Notes: generated by a model from the sequence alone, not told the origin. A stretch of DNA of 64,000 nt from Porphyrobacter sp. HT-58-2 (GCF_002952215.1 NZ_CP022600.1:744001-808000); one strand, 5' to 3'. Counted from the first letter of the stretch, positions 50,368 to 58,867 are shown. Made by a program: numbers and translations.

Positions 50368-51176
50368 TGCGACGAACCGCGCTTTTCCGTGCAGCCCTGC
50401 TGTGCCTTGCTGCGTTAACCATGTTCTGGGCTGCGCCGGTGCTTGCCGCTGTGCCGGCACCCGATCCTGTGGCGGCGGGCGTCGGCCCTGGGATCGGGGG
50501 AGCGATCGAGCGCGCGTTGGGCGATGGCGGCGCGGGGGATGACAGTCCGCTGAGCATGTCGCTCCAGCTGTTGGTGGTGATGGGCCTCCTCACCATCCTG
50601 CCCTCGCTGGTGCTGATGATGACCAGCTTCCTGCGCATTCTGGTGGTGCTGGCGATCCTGCGGCAGGCGCTCGGCCTGCAAGGTTCGCCGCCGGGGCAGG
50701 TGCTGGCCGGATTGGCGCTGTTCCTCTCGCTGTTCGTGATGGCCCCGACCCTCGATGTGGTGAACACACAGGCGATTGCCCCCTATGCCGCCGGAAGCCT
50801 TTCGGCCGATGCCGCCATCGGCAAGGCGGGCGAGGCCTTCCACGCCTTCATGATCGCCCAGACGCGCGAGGCGAACCTGATGATGTTCACCGATATCGCC
50901 GGGGGCGGCCAGTTCAGCAGCAGCGCGGATGTCCCCTTCTCGATCCTGCTCCCCGCCTTCGTGACGAGCGAGCTGGAGACCGCCTTCCAGATCGGCTTCA
51001 TGATCTTCCTGCCGTTTCTGGTGATCGATCTCGTCGTCGCCAGCGTGCTGATGAGCCTCGGCATGATGATGCTCTCCCCCACGATCATCTCGCTGCCGTT
51101 CAAGCTGCTCTTGTTCGTGCTGGTGGATGGCTGGGCGCTCTTGATGGGCAGCCTTGCCCTGAGTTTCGCGCCATGA
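50364..51176 (+). CDS. fliP: flagellar type III export protein FliP
   Basis: A 270-residue protein with a signal peptide (TMFWAAPVLAA) and four transmembrane helices. The motifs SMSLQLLVVMGLLTILPSLVLMMTSFLRILVVLAILRQALGLQGSPPGQVL and GFMIFLPFLVIDLVVASVLMSLGMMMLSPTIISLPFKLLLFVLVDGW are the FliP signatures. It forms the pentameric core of the export channel with FliQ and FliR. ATG 50364 overlaps fliO. Confidence 0.96.
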   Translation: MMRRTALFRAALLCLAALTMFWAAPVLAAVPAPDPVAAGVGPGIGGAIERALGDGGAGDDSPLSMSLQLLVVMGLLTILPSLVLMMTSFLRILVVLAILRQALGLQGSPPGQVLAGLALFLSLFVMAPTLDVVNTQAIAPYAAGSLSADAAIGKAGEAFHAFMIAQTREANLMMFTDIAGGGQFSSSADVPFSILLPAFVTSELETAFQIGFMIFLPFLVIDLVVASVLMSLGMMMLSPTIISLPFKLLLFVLVDGWALLMGSLALSFAP

Positions 51177-51445
51177 CGGAAGACGCGCAGCTCCTTGCCC
51201 TTGCCGATCAGACCCTGTGGGTGACGGCGCTGATCGCGGGGCCGGTGCTGATCGCGGCGCTGGTGGTGGGCCTCGTGGTGGGGATCATCCAGGCCGCCAC
51301 TTCGGTCAACGAACAGACCCTCAGCTTCATCCCCAAGCTGGCCGTGACAGCGCTGGTGTTCGTGGTGCTGGGCGCGGCGATGATGGCCTTGCTCACTGAC
51401 TTCACAGCCGAGATCATGGCGCAGGTCGCCAATCTGAGCGCGTGA
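51173..51445 (+). CDS. fliQ: flagellar type III export protein FliQ
   Basis: A 90-residue protein of two helices (residues 15-40 and 50-78), with GLVVGIIQAATSVNEQTLSFIPKLAVTALVFVVLGAAMM as the conserved stretch. It surrounds the FliP-FliR core of the export gate. It overlaps fliP by 4 nt; fliR begins 4 nt after it. Confidence 0.95.
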   Translation: MTEDAQLLALADQTLWVTALIAGPVLIAALVVGLVVGIIQAATSVNEQTLSFIPKLAVTALVFVVLGAAMMALLTDFTAEIMAQVANLSA

Positions 51446-51449
51446 GGCG

Positions 51450-52235
51450 ATGAACGCGCTCGATTTCGGCTTCGGCACGATCGAGGCACAGCTGTGGCAG
51501 ATACTGTTCCTGTCGATCCGTTGCGGCGCGGCGCTGCTGGCCGCGCCGATGGTGGGCGGCATGGCGGTGCCTGCGCCGGTGCGCATCCTGCTGAGCCTTG
51601 TGCTGGGATACTTCATCGCCAGCTGGGTGCCGGTCCCCGCACTGCCTGAAATGATGAGCCTTGCGGCGGTTCTCGCCGTGTTTCAGGAAATCGCCGTTGG
51701 CCTGATGCTCGGCTTCGTGTTGCAGCTCGCCTTCGCCATCCCGCTCGTCGCTGCCGAACAGATTTCCGGCACCATGGGCCTGGCCATCGCCACTTCGATC
51801 GACCCGGCAAGCGGCGCGCAGTCGGGGGCGCTCGGCACCTTCTTCGGCCTTGTCCTCAGCCTGCTGTTCTACGCCATCGGCGCGCATCTGCTGTGGTTTG
51901 AACTGCTGATCGAATCTTACCGTCTGCTGCCCGCGGGCGCCTTCGCCTTCGGCGCATGGCGGGCCGAGAGCGTGGTGATGTTCATGGGTTATGGCCTGGC
52001 CGCCGCCGCCGCCATCGCGCTGCCGGTGGTGCTGGTGCTGCTGCTGGTGCAGATCGTCACCGGGCTCATCGCTCGTTCCGCTCCGGCGCTGAACCTGTTC
52101 GCGCTGGGCCTGCCTGCTGGCGTGCTGGCGGGGGTGGCGGCGCTGATCATTGCCATGCCGGTGATGGTCGGCCAGTTCCGGGGCGTCATCGAGACCGCCC
52201 TCGATCAGTCCGCCGCGCTTATCGAGGCGCGCTGA
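51450..52235 (+). CDS. fliR: flagellar type III export protein FliR
   Basis: A 261-residue membrane protein with six helices. The segments FLSIRCGAALLAAPMVGGMAVPAPVRILLSLVLGYF, AVFQEIAVGLMLGFVLQLAFAIPLVAAEQISGTMGLAIATSIDP and LNLFALGLPAGVLAGVAALIIAMPVMV are typical FliR. It forms a single copy in the export-channel core. flhB starts one base after the stop. Confidence 0.94.
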   Translation: MNALDFGFGTIEAQLWQILFLSIRCGAALLAAPMVGGMAVPAPVRILLSLVLGYFIASWVPVPALPEMMSLAAVLAVFQEIAVGLMLGFVLQLAFAIPLVAAEQISGTMGLAIATSIDPASGAQSGALGTFFGLVLSLLFYAIGAHLLWFELLIESYRLLPAGAFAFGAWRAESVVMFMGYGLAAAAAIALPVVLVLLLVQIVTGLIARSAPALNLFALGLPAGVLAGVAALIIAMPVMVGQFRGVIETALDQSAALIEAR

Positions 52236-52236
52236 A

Positions 52237-53376
52237 ATGGCTGAAGAGACTCCGGGCGAAAAGACCTTCGCCCCCACCCCGAAGCGCCGTGAGGATGCCG
52301 CCAGGAAAGGCGATGTGCTGCGGTCAAAGGAGCTTGCCACCCTTGCCGCCACGGGTGCAGGCGCGCTGGCGCTGTGGGGTCTGGGGGCATGGCTGACCGA
52401 AGGGCTGGGTCACCTTGCCCGCGCCGGGTTCACCTTTGACCGCGCCGCGCTCGACGGTTTCACCCCCGGCGCAGCGCTGGGCGATGCCGCATTGGCTACG
52501 CTGCCGCCGGTGATGGCGCTGGGCCTGATTGCCGCGCTTGCCGCCGCTGCTTCGCAATTGCTGCTGGGTCAGGAGGGGCGCTTTGTCGCCGGAAATGCTG
52601 CCTTCAAACCTTCGCGCATCAACCCGGTGAGCGGGCTCAAGCGCATCCTCGGCTGGCAGGGTCTGATCGAACTGGGCAAGGGCCTTGCCAAGCTGGCGCT
52701 GCTCGGCGGGATCGCCTGGGTGTGGGCCGGGGATCGCGTCGTGCCATTGCTGGCGCTTGGCAGCCTTTCGCTCGAAGCGCAGCTGGGCGTGGCCCGTGAT
52801 GCGATCGTCAGCCTTGTGGCTGCGCTGCTGATCGGGCTGCTGGTGATCGCCGCCATCGACTACCCGCTGCAACGCTTCCAGCGCGACAAGCGGCTGAAGA
52901 TGAGCCTGCAAGAGATGAAGGAGGAGAACAAGCAGGCCGAAGGCTCGCCCGAAATGAAGTCCGCCAGGCGCCAGCGCCAGCGCGATCTGGCGCGCGGGGG
53001 TGTGGCACGCGCAATGAAGGAGGCCCAGTTCATCATCGTCAACCCGATGCACTTCGCCTGCGCGATCACCTATGATCCGGCCCGCGCGCCAGCCCCGCTG
53101 CTGCTGGCGAAAGGCCGGGGCGAGACCGCGCTCGCGATGCGCGAGATCGCCGCCGAAGAGGGCCTGCCGGTGCTCGAATATCCGCAGCTGGCCCGCGCGG
53201 TCTACTTCACGACCCGCCCGAACCAGATGGTGCGCGAAGAGCTTTATGTCGCGCTCGCCTCGCTCGTGGCTTTCGTACTGGCATTGAAACGCGGTCAGCG
53301 CCCGCGCCGTCCGGTGGTGGAGGTGCCACAGGCCCTGCGCTTCGACGGCGATGGAAGACCGGAAAATCATCCTTAA
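52237..53376 (+). CDS. flhB: flagellar export switch protein FlhB
   Basis: A 379-residue protein. Four transmembrane helices occupy 30-215, preceded by TPKRREDAARKGDVLRSKEL. The cytoplasmic domain has the KMSLQEMKEENKQAEGSPEMKSARRQRQRDLARGG linker and the autocleavage site. At residues 269-272 it reads NPMH instead of NPTH. Asn269 and Pro270, which are essential for cleavage, are kept. FlhB sets export specificity and responds to FliK. The last gene of the export set, it ends where a sigma-28 promoter for fliD starts. Confidence 0.95.
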   Translation: MAEETPGEKTFAPTPKRREDAARKGDVLRSKELATLAATGAGALALWGLGAWLTEGLGHLARAGFTFDRAALDGFTPGAALGDAALATLPPVMALGLIAALAAAASQLLLGQEGRFVAGNAAFKPSRINPVSGLKRILGWQGLIELGKGLAKLALLGGIAWVWAGDRVVPLLALGSLSLEAQLGVARDAIVSLVAALLIGLLVIAAIDYPLQRFQRDKRLKMSLQEMKEENKQAEGSPEMKSARRQRQRDLARGGVARAMKEAQFIIVNPMHFACAITYDPARAPAPLLLAKGRGETALAMREIAAEEGLPVLEYPQLARAVYFTTRPNQMVREELYVALASLVAFVLALKRGQRPRRPVVEVPQALRFDGDGRPENHP

Positions 53377-53399
53377 ACTTTGCCGCCGCCTTCCGTCCT
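53372..53399 (+). promoter_or_regulatory. candidate sigma-28 promoter of fliDS
   Basis: CTTAAAC-N13-TCCGTCCT overlaps the flhB stop codon. The -35 part is identical to the fliC and flgM copies and the spacing is the same; the -10 part differs at two bases. The predicted start near 53406 is next to the fliD ATG. Confidence 0.55.
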
Positions 53400-53406
53400 C
53401 ACCGGC

Positions 53407-54837
53407 ATGACCACCGCAGGCTCCTCGATCATTTCCGCGCTCGGCGCTGGCAGCGGCGTCGATTTCATCACGCTGGCGCAGGACATTTCCGCCGCCACCT
53501 TCGCTGCGCAGCGTGACCAGATCGCCGCGCGCAAGACCGCGCTGGAGGCGCAGATTTCCGCAGCCGGCCAGCTGCGCGGGGCCATCACCGGCCTTGCCAG
53601 CGCACTGGGTGACCGCATCCGCACCGGCGATCTTGCCCCGCGCGGCGATCTTGCCAATCCCGCGGTTGCCCGCGTCAGCGTACCGGCGGGCCTGTCCCCG
53701 CGCGGGAACTTCCAGCTTGAAGTGACCCAGCTCGCCAGCAGCCAGACGCTCGTCGCCCCGGCGCTGGCCAGCCGTGATGCGCTGGTCGGCGAAGGCACCT
53801 TCACCTTGCGTTTCGGCACGGTGGATGGCGCGAGCTTCAATCCCGATGCCGCACGACCCGTGATCGACATCGCCGTCACCGCCACCGACACGCTCGCCAC
53901 GCTGGCCGTCAGGATCAATCAGGCCAGCGGCGGGGCGGTGCAGGCCTATGTCGCCAACGGTACGGGCGGCGCGCAACTGGTGATGAAGGGGCGCGAAGGC
54001 GCGGCGAACGGCTTTGTCATCGAAACCACCGGTGCGGGCGGGGGAGCGGTTCCGGGCGATCTCGACTATCTCGGCTGGGCTCCGGCCAGTGATGCCGGAC
54101 AATTGCAGGGCAGCGCGCGTGATGCGACCTTCCGGCTCGATAGCGTGGCCATGTCCAGCCCCACCAACCGCGTGACTGGCCTGCCGGGCGGCTTTACGCT
54201 GGATCTGACTGCCACCAATAGCGGCGCGCCAACCACGCTCAGCTTTGCCAGCAACCCGCAGGCGTTTGCGGGCGTGATGGAGGATTTCGTGACCGCCCTC
54301 AACGATATCGTGGGCGAGCTCAACCGGCTGGCTGCGCCGCTGGGGGGCGAGCTGGGCAATGATCCCGGCGCGCGCGAATTGCGCCGCGATCTGGCGGGCC
54401 TGTCCGGACGCGTGGTGATGCCGAATGCGGCGGACGGTGCGCCGCGCACGCTCGCCGATCTCGGGCTGGCGCTGAACCGCGATGGCACTTTCCGGCTCGA
54501 TACTGCGGCGCTGAACCGGGCGCTGGAGACCAATTCCGATGCGGTCGCGGCGATGTTCACCACCGGGGTCAACGGCGTGTTCGCGACGATGGACCGGTTT
54601 GCGCGCGAGAACAGTCTCGTCACCGACCCCGGCACGCTGGGTGGCTCGTTGCGCCGCTTCGAACAGCAGGTCGCCGCGAGCGACGAGCGGCTGGCCCGGA
54701 TCGCCGAGCAGCAGGAGACGCTGCGAGATCGCCTCACCCGCCAGTTCACCGCCTCCGAACGCCGGGTGGCGGCTTCGCAATCGACGCTCACCTTCCTGCG
54801 TCAGCAGATCGACATCTGGTCGGCGCGGGATCGGTAA
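53407..54837 (+). CDS. fliD: flagellar filament cap protein FliD
   Basis: A 476-residue protein. The N-terminus is ISALGAGSGVDFITLAQDISAATFAAQRDQI. A FliD-type domain follows (SVPAGLSPRGNFQLEVTQLASSQTLV, the pattern NPVSFTLNGV replaced by RDATFRLDSVAMSSPTNRVTGLPGGFTLDL), and the C-terminal helix is ENSLVTDPGTLGGSLRRFEQQVAASDERLARIAEQQETLRDRLTRQFTASERRVAASQSTLTFLRQQ. It caps the growing filament. The start at ATG 53407 has no ribosome site; a TTG at 53380 would lie within the promoter. Confidence 0.9.
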   Translation: MTTAGSSIISALGAGSGVDFITLAQDISAATFAAQRDQIAARKTALEAQISAAGQLRGAITGLASALGDRIRTGDLAPRGDLANPAVARVSVPAGLSPRGNFQLEVTQLASSQTLVAPALASRDALVGEGTFTLRFGTVDGASFNPDAARPVIDIAVTATDTLATLAVRINQASGGAVQAYVANGTGGAQLVMKGREGAANGFVIETTGAGGGAVPGDLDYLGWAPASDAGQLQGSARDATFRLDSVAMSSPTNRVTGLPGGFTLDLTATNSGAPTTLSFASNPQAFAGVMEDFVTALNDIVGELNRLAAPLGGELGNDPGARELRRDLAGLSGRVVMPNAADGAPRTLADLGLALNRDGTFRLDTAALNRALETNSDAVAAMFTTGVNGVFATMDRFARENSLVTDPGTLGGSLRRFEQQVAASDERLARIAEQQETLRDRLTRQFTASERRVAASQSTLTFLRQQIDIWSARDR

Positions 54838-54852
54838 GGGAGGCCTCGCGCG

Positions 54853-55218
54853 ATGCAGATGCTCGCCCGCAATCCTGCCGCTGCCTATCGCCGCGTCGAG
54901 CTTGACGCGCGGATCGAAGCTTCGGGCAGTGCAGACCTCACGCGCATCTGTCTTGAGGAGGCGGAGGCCGCGCTTGGCCGTGCCTTGATCGCTTCAGGTC
55001 GGGGCCAGACCCCTGCCAGAGAGCCGCTCGAACGGGCGCAGACGATCATGCTGTGGCTCGCTCAGTCGGTCGCGCCGGATCATCCGCTGGGGGCCAGCCT
55101 CAAGGCCTTCTATGGCGGGCTGGCGGGCCAGATCAGGGGGCAAATCCTACAGGCGGATGCCGGGGCTTTGGCAAGGATTCACAGGGATATCAGGGATTTG
55201 CTTGAAGCGGCGGGGTAG
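54853..55218 (+). CDS. fliS: flagellin export chaperone FliS
   Basis: A 121-residue alpha-helical protein. The pattern YRRVELDARIEASGSADLTRICLEEAEAALGRALIASGRG and AQTIMLWLAQSVAPDHPLGASLKAFYGGLAGQIRGQILQ matches the FliS four-helix bundle in length and hydrophobic spacing. It binds flagellin's C-terminus and keeps it unfolded for export. It lies 15 nt after fliD, the usual pairing. Directly after its stop codon lies a parS-like site. No fliT gene is seen. Confidence 0.85.
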   Translation: MQMLARNPAAAYRRVELDARIEASGSADLTRICLEEAEAALGRALIASGRGQTPAREPLERAQTIMLWLAQSVAPDHPLGASLKAFYGGLAGQIRGQILQADAGALARIHRDIRDLLEAAG

Positions 55219-55234
55219 TGTTTCACATGAAACA
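55219..55234. promoter_or_regulatory. parS-like ParB-binding site directly after fliS
   Basis: TGTTTCACATGAAACA is 15 of 16 bases of the parS consensus TGTTTCACGTGAAACA and begins at the base after the fliS stop. A second site lies at 18591-18606, 36.6 kb away, at the other end of the flagellar locus. Confidence 0.7.
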
Positions 55235-55248
55235 TTTACGGAACACGG

Positions 55249-56124
55249 TCACTCACCGATAAACTCCGCGATGATCCGCGCCGCATCCTCCGGGTCCTGG
55301 AAGGGGTGGAAATGGGTCATGTCCGGGCGGTAGAGATCGGTTCCCTGCGGCAGGATGCCGGCCAGCTGAGGCCAGGTCGGCGAGCTCTTGAAATCACTGA
55401 GGTTGGTCATCTGCGCGCGCACCACCAGCGTGGGAATCGCAACCCGCTTTGCCGCCTCCAGAATGGCGCCGTTGCTGCGGCTTGACCCATAGACGCTGGC
55501 CTCGACTTCGGGCGCGCAGGCCAGTTCCAGCCCTTCTCCCGATGCTGCCGGGACAAGCCCGTGGCGGCAGTAATCCTCGAACACCCGTCGGTCGAACAGG
55601 TCATAGGGATCGCGCGTGGCAAAGCGTTCGATCATCGCTTCGACGCTGGCGAAGTCGCGCTTGCGGCGGATCGCGGGATGGGGGTTGTCGGCGGTGAACT
55701 GCGTTTCGGCCGCGGTGTAATATTCGGGCGCGAGGATCACGGGGTCGAACAGCACCAGACGCGAAAATGCCTCGGGATGGTCAGCCGCAACCTGAAGCAG
55801 CGTGTGCGCGCCCATCGAATGGCCGATGCCGACAGCTCCGGCAATGCCCGCTTGATCAAGGAAATCAGCCACATCGTTCGCCAGCACGCGCCAGTCGGCG
55901 ATCGGCCCGGCGCGCGATTGGCCATGCCCCCGGATGTCGATGGCAAAGGCGGGATGATCGGGAAAGCGCGCGATGATGGCGTCCCACACCCGCCCGTGAA
56001 ATCCGGTCGCATGCGCAAAGACAATCGGCACACCGCCGCCGATGCTGGGCCATTCATGCACCGCAAGATCAATGCCGCCGGTGGGGTAGAAGCGGGTGAG
56101 GGGGGCAGGTCGTGAAGCACTCAT
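55249..56124 (-). CDS. alpha/beta-hydrolase
   Basis: A 291-residue protein of the alpha/beta-hydrolase fold. It has the oxyanion segment HATGFHGRVWDAI, RGHGQSR, the nucleophile elbow GIGHSMGAH with catalytic Ser, a candidate acidic residue after VVRAQMTNLSDF and the closing His in MTHFHPF. No signal peptide is seen. The substrate class (esters, lactones or ring-cleavage products) cannot be decided. ATG 56124 is chosen on the GAGG upstream and the domain start; the ORF itself continues to 56154. It faces fliS with the parS-like site between them. Confidence 0.85.
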   Translation of the reverse strand: MSASRPAPLTRFYPTGGIDLAVHEWPSIGGGVPIVFAHATGFHGRVWDAIIARFPDHPAFAIDIRGHGQSRAGPIADWRVLANDVADFLDQAGIAGAVGIGHSMGAHTLLQVAADHPEAFSRLVLFDPVILAPEYYTAAETQFTADNPHPAIRRKRDFASVEAMIERFATRDPYDLFDRRVFEDYCRHGLVPAASGEGLELACAPEVEASVYGSSRSNGAILEAAKRVAIPTLVVRAQMTNLSDFKSSPTWPQLAGILPQGTDLYRPDMTHFHPFQDPEDAARIIAEFIGE

Positions 56125-56180
56125 GGCCTCGACCAAGAGCATCGCCAGCCCCAAGTCAATCGCACGAATTTGGCAGGGGG

Positions 56181-57662
56181 TTACTGCACCGGGGCGGGGG
56201 CGCCCTCCGGCGTGGTGTCACCATCGCCGCGGTTGCGCAGGAAGCGCAGCGCCTCGGCCAGCCGATCCGGGGCCATCAGGCGCAGCAGGGCGAGATACAA
56301 GGCCACGCCCAGCACCACCGCCAGCGTCAATGTCACCAGCGGCACCGCGGCAGGCAGCGCCGGAAGCAGCAGCGCCACTCCCATCGCCATGCCGAGCGCG
56401 GCGCCCAGCGGCGGCGCCACGGCGCGCGCCAGCCCCGCCAGCGGCAGTTCCAGCACCCGGCGTGACAGTGCGATGGTGGCGCAGGTCAGCACCGCCATGC
56501 CGCCAACCCAGCCCCATGCAAAGCCCGTAACCCCCCATTGCGATCCAGCCATGAAGGCGGTCGGCATCACCACCGCGCCGAGCATCGTCACCCTGAGCGC
56601 AATGCCCGGAAAGCCGCGGGCATTGGTTGCGGGGGAGAACAGGATCTGCAGCGTCAGCATCGCCATTGCCAGCGCGAGGATCGGCAGCAGCGGCACGATC
56701 TCGATCCACTTGTCCCCCAGCAGCACCGGCACCAGCACCGGGGCGACCACGGCCATCCCGGCATAGGCAGGCAGGGCCACCAGCATCACCAGCCGGATCG
56801 TTGCCAGCACCGGCTCAGGCCCGGCGGCCTGCTGGCGCGAATAGGCGGCATAGGCGACTTCGTTGATCGGCGGCACGAACTTGGCGGCGAGCAATTGCGC
56901 GAGAAACAGCCCGGTGGTGTAGACGCCAAGGCTGTGGGGATCGAGCACTCGCCCGGCGATCATCACATCGGCCTGGCTCTGGACGAACCAGAACAACTGG
57001 GTGGCGGTCATCACCCCGCCGAAACCGGCGATGTGTCCTGCCCCGGCAAAGCGGAAAGTCGGCCGGATCGGTGCGCGCGCGGCCCACGTCATGCCGACTG
57101 CCTCGGTCAACAGCATCACCATCGGCGCAGCGACCAGCGTCCACACCCCCCAGCCTGACAGCGCGCCGGTAAGCGCGGTTGATGCGCCGATGACGGCAGC
57201 GGCAAGGCGCACCTGTGCCGGACGCCGGAAATCCATCCGCCGCGCCAGGATCGCCGAGGGCAGGGCGCAGAACGGCACCGCGAGATAGAGCAGCGATTGT
57301 ACCCGCAACAGGTCGGCGACCTGGGGCTGTTCGAACCACAGCGCCACCAGCGGCGCGGCCAGGAACTGGGTGATTGCCAACCCGCCATTCAGCAGCATCA
57401 GCATCCCCAGCGTCTGGCGCAGGCGTTCCTCGCTGACCTCGTCCTCGCGGATCAGCGCGGACGCGAGGCCCCAGCCGTTCATCGTGCTGAGCAGCACCAG
57501 CATCACCTGCGCCATCGCGAACAACCCGTAATCCTGCGGGGCGAGCAGGCGGATCACGATCAGGGTCGAGGCCCATGACACGATCTGGGTCAACACCTGA
57601 CTGCCCGATCGCCAGATGACCGCTGTGCGAACCTGCGATGCGAACGAAGGGGCGTCAGCCAT
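56181..57662 (-). CDS. polysaccharide flippase (Wzx/MATE-like, oligosaccharide translocase family)
   Basis: A 493-residue inner-membrane protein with about 12 to 14 hydrophobic helices. The start RSGSQVLTQIVSWASTLIVIRLLAPQDYGLFAMAQVMLVLLSTMNGWGLASALI and PPINEVAYAAYSRQQ are typical of lipid-linked oligosaccharide flippases (RfbX/Wzx-like, polysaccharide biosynthesis C-terminal domain). It would move a lipid-linked repeat unit across the inner membrane. It overlaps the upstream GNAT-like gene by 8 nt (start 57662, stop 57655-57657). No glycosyltransferase gene is in the window. Confidence 0.85.
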   Translation of the reverse strand: MADAPSFASQVRTAVIWRSGSQVLTQIVSWASTLIVIRLLAPQDYGLFAMAQVMLVLLSTMNGWGLASALIREDEVSEERLRQTLGMLMLLNGGLAITQFLAAPLVALWFEQPQVADLLRVQSLLYLAVPFCALPSAILARRMDFRRPAQVRLAAAVIGASTALTGALSGWGVWTLVAAPMVMLLTEAVGMTWAARAPIRPTFRFAGAGHIAGFGGVMTATQLFWFVQSQADVMIAGRVLDPHSLGVYTTGLFLAQLLAAKFVPPINEVAYAAYSRQQAAGPEPVLATIRLVMLVALPAYAGMAVVAPVLVPVLLGDKWIEIVPLLPILALAMAMLTLQILFSPATNARGFPGIALRVTMLGAVVMPTAFMAGSQWGVTGFAWGWVGGMAVLTCATIALSRRVLELPLAGLARAVAPPLGAALGMAMGVALLLPALPAAVPLVTLTLAVVLGVALYLALLRLMAPDRLAEALRFLRNRGDGDTTPEGAPAPVQ

Positions 57663-58767
57663 GGACAAGCCCGCGCGGCACATTGTCGATCAGACCCGGC
57701 CCGCGCACTGCCTTGCCCCAGACGCGGGCCAGTACCTGTGCGGCGGTGCGGCTGTGCACGAACAGCAGATCGGCCATGTCATAGCCTTTGACCGCGCCCA
57801 TTTGCGTTTTGTAGCCTGAATCGCCCGCACCAAGATCCATCAGGCTCTGACCGTCGGCGATGGAATCGGTGACGGCACGGTAATTGGCAAGCTTGCCGAT
57901 CTCGTACTTGCCGAGCTCGCTGACATAGGTTCCGGCGATGCCATATTGCACCGGCCCGTCGTCAAGGTCGAAGCTGAAGGCGACCGTGCGCCCGTCGATC
58001 GTCAGCAGCGTTGCGCACAGGTTCTGCGCAAGCACCGGATCAGCCAGCGCCCCGCGCCACTGCGCGCGCTTGGCAGGCGACATGAACTTGGCGCCGCTGC
58101 CGTCGGTGGTGCGAGCGATCCAGCTGGCGGCCTCGACTGCGGCAAGCTCGGCCAGCACGTCATCGTTCCACCCATCGCCGCGCACGTGGCGCCAGGCGAC
58201 CGTCCCCAGACTGGCGAGGCGTCGTTCCGCCTTGGCAAGGCGCTTGGCGGTGGAGGCGCGCGGCCAGCCATCACGCCGCGCCTGATCGAGGTCGATCACC
58301 CAGCTTGTCCCGGCAGGGCGGGAAAGCACCGTCCACCCGGCAAGCTGGGCGGCGTCGATGAGAACGGCGATCCCCGGATCGTCGCAGCGCGCCGGGCCAA
58401 CGCGCCATACAGGGCCGAGCGCGCGCGCGGCGCGGTGATCGAGCGCATGGGCAAGCTCGAAGACGCTGCAATCAGAAGCAATCAGCGCCCCGCGCAGAGG
58501 CCAGTAGGAGCCGGGAACCTTGCGTGCGCGCGCGATTGCCGGGCCAAAATTCACGGTCGGGATTGCGGCCAGGACGGCGTCAGTGTCTGCGCCGCCGCGC
58601 CGGATCAGCAGGGTTCGTCCTGTACCGGTGATACCTGCGCCAAACCACGCGGCCCGCAGAAAGCCATGTCCCGACAGATTATGCGCCGACAGCACGTCGA
58701 TTTCAGGCGGGAAGCCCTCGACGGTCGTCACCGTGAGGTGATCGGCTGCAATCCTGCTCTCGAACAT
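57655..58767 (-). CDS. GNAT-type acyltransferase (CelD/BioF2-like), polysaccharide-associated
   Basis: A 370-residue protein. The C-terminal half has the GNAT_6 pattern: KRLAKAERRLASLGTVAWRHVRGDGWNDDVLAELAAVEAASWIA, ATLLTIDGRTVAFSFDLDDGPVQYGIAGTYVSELGKYEIGKLANYRAV, DLGAGDSGYKTQMGAVKGYDMADLLF. The last part (YKTQMG) is the acceptor region of CelD/FemAB-like acyltransferases. The N-terminal half is less clear. It is co-transcribed with the flippase gene and may decorate a polysaccharide building block; the exact substrate is unknown. It starts 93 nt upstream of the S-(hydroxymethyl)glutathione dehydrogenase stop. Confidence 0.72.
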   Translation of the reverse strand: MFESRIAADHLTVTTVEGFPPEIDVLSAHNLSGHGFLRAAWFGAGITGTGRTLLIRRGGADTDAVLAAIPTVNFGPAIARARKVPGSYWPLRGALIASDCSVFELAHALDHRAARALGPVWRVGPARCDDPGIAVLIDAAQLAGWTVLSRPAGTSWVIDLDQARRDGWPRASTAKRLAKAERRLASLGTVAWRHVRGDGWNDDVLAELAAVEAASWIARTTDGSGAKFMSPAKRAQWRGALADPVLAQNLCATLLTIDGRTVAFSFDLDDGPVQYGIAGTYVSELGKYEIGKLANYRAVTDSIADGQSLMDLGAGDSGYKTQMGAVKGYDMADLLFVHSRTAAQVLARVWGKAVRGPGLIDNVPRGLVHG

Positions 58768-58867
58768 GGCTCACCTTCTGCGCCCGCAGGCGATCGCGGT
58801 GACTGGCCATAGCGCCGCAGCGTAACCACCCGGTTAACCACAGGCTATAAAAGCGGATTTTCGAACC

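Noticed and set aside
52324..54780. 818-codon minus-strand ORF across flhB and fliD
   Set aside because: It spans two recognised genes and their boundary; the composition is typical of GC-rich antisense frames.
58800..58850. GGTTAAC..GGTTACG repeats before the GNAT gene as a CtrA site
   Set aside because: The half-sites are 12 nt apart and the second is not TTAA, so the TTAA-N7-TTAA rule is not met.
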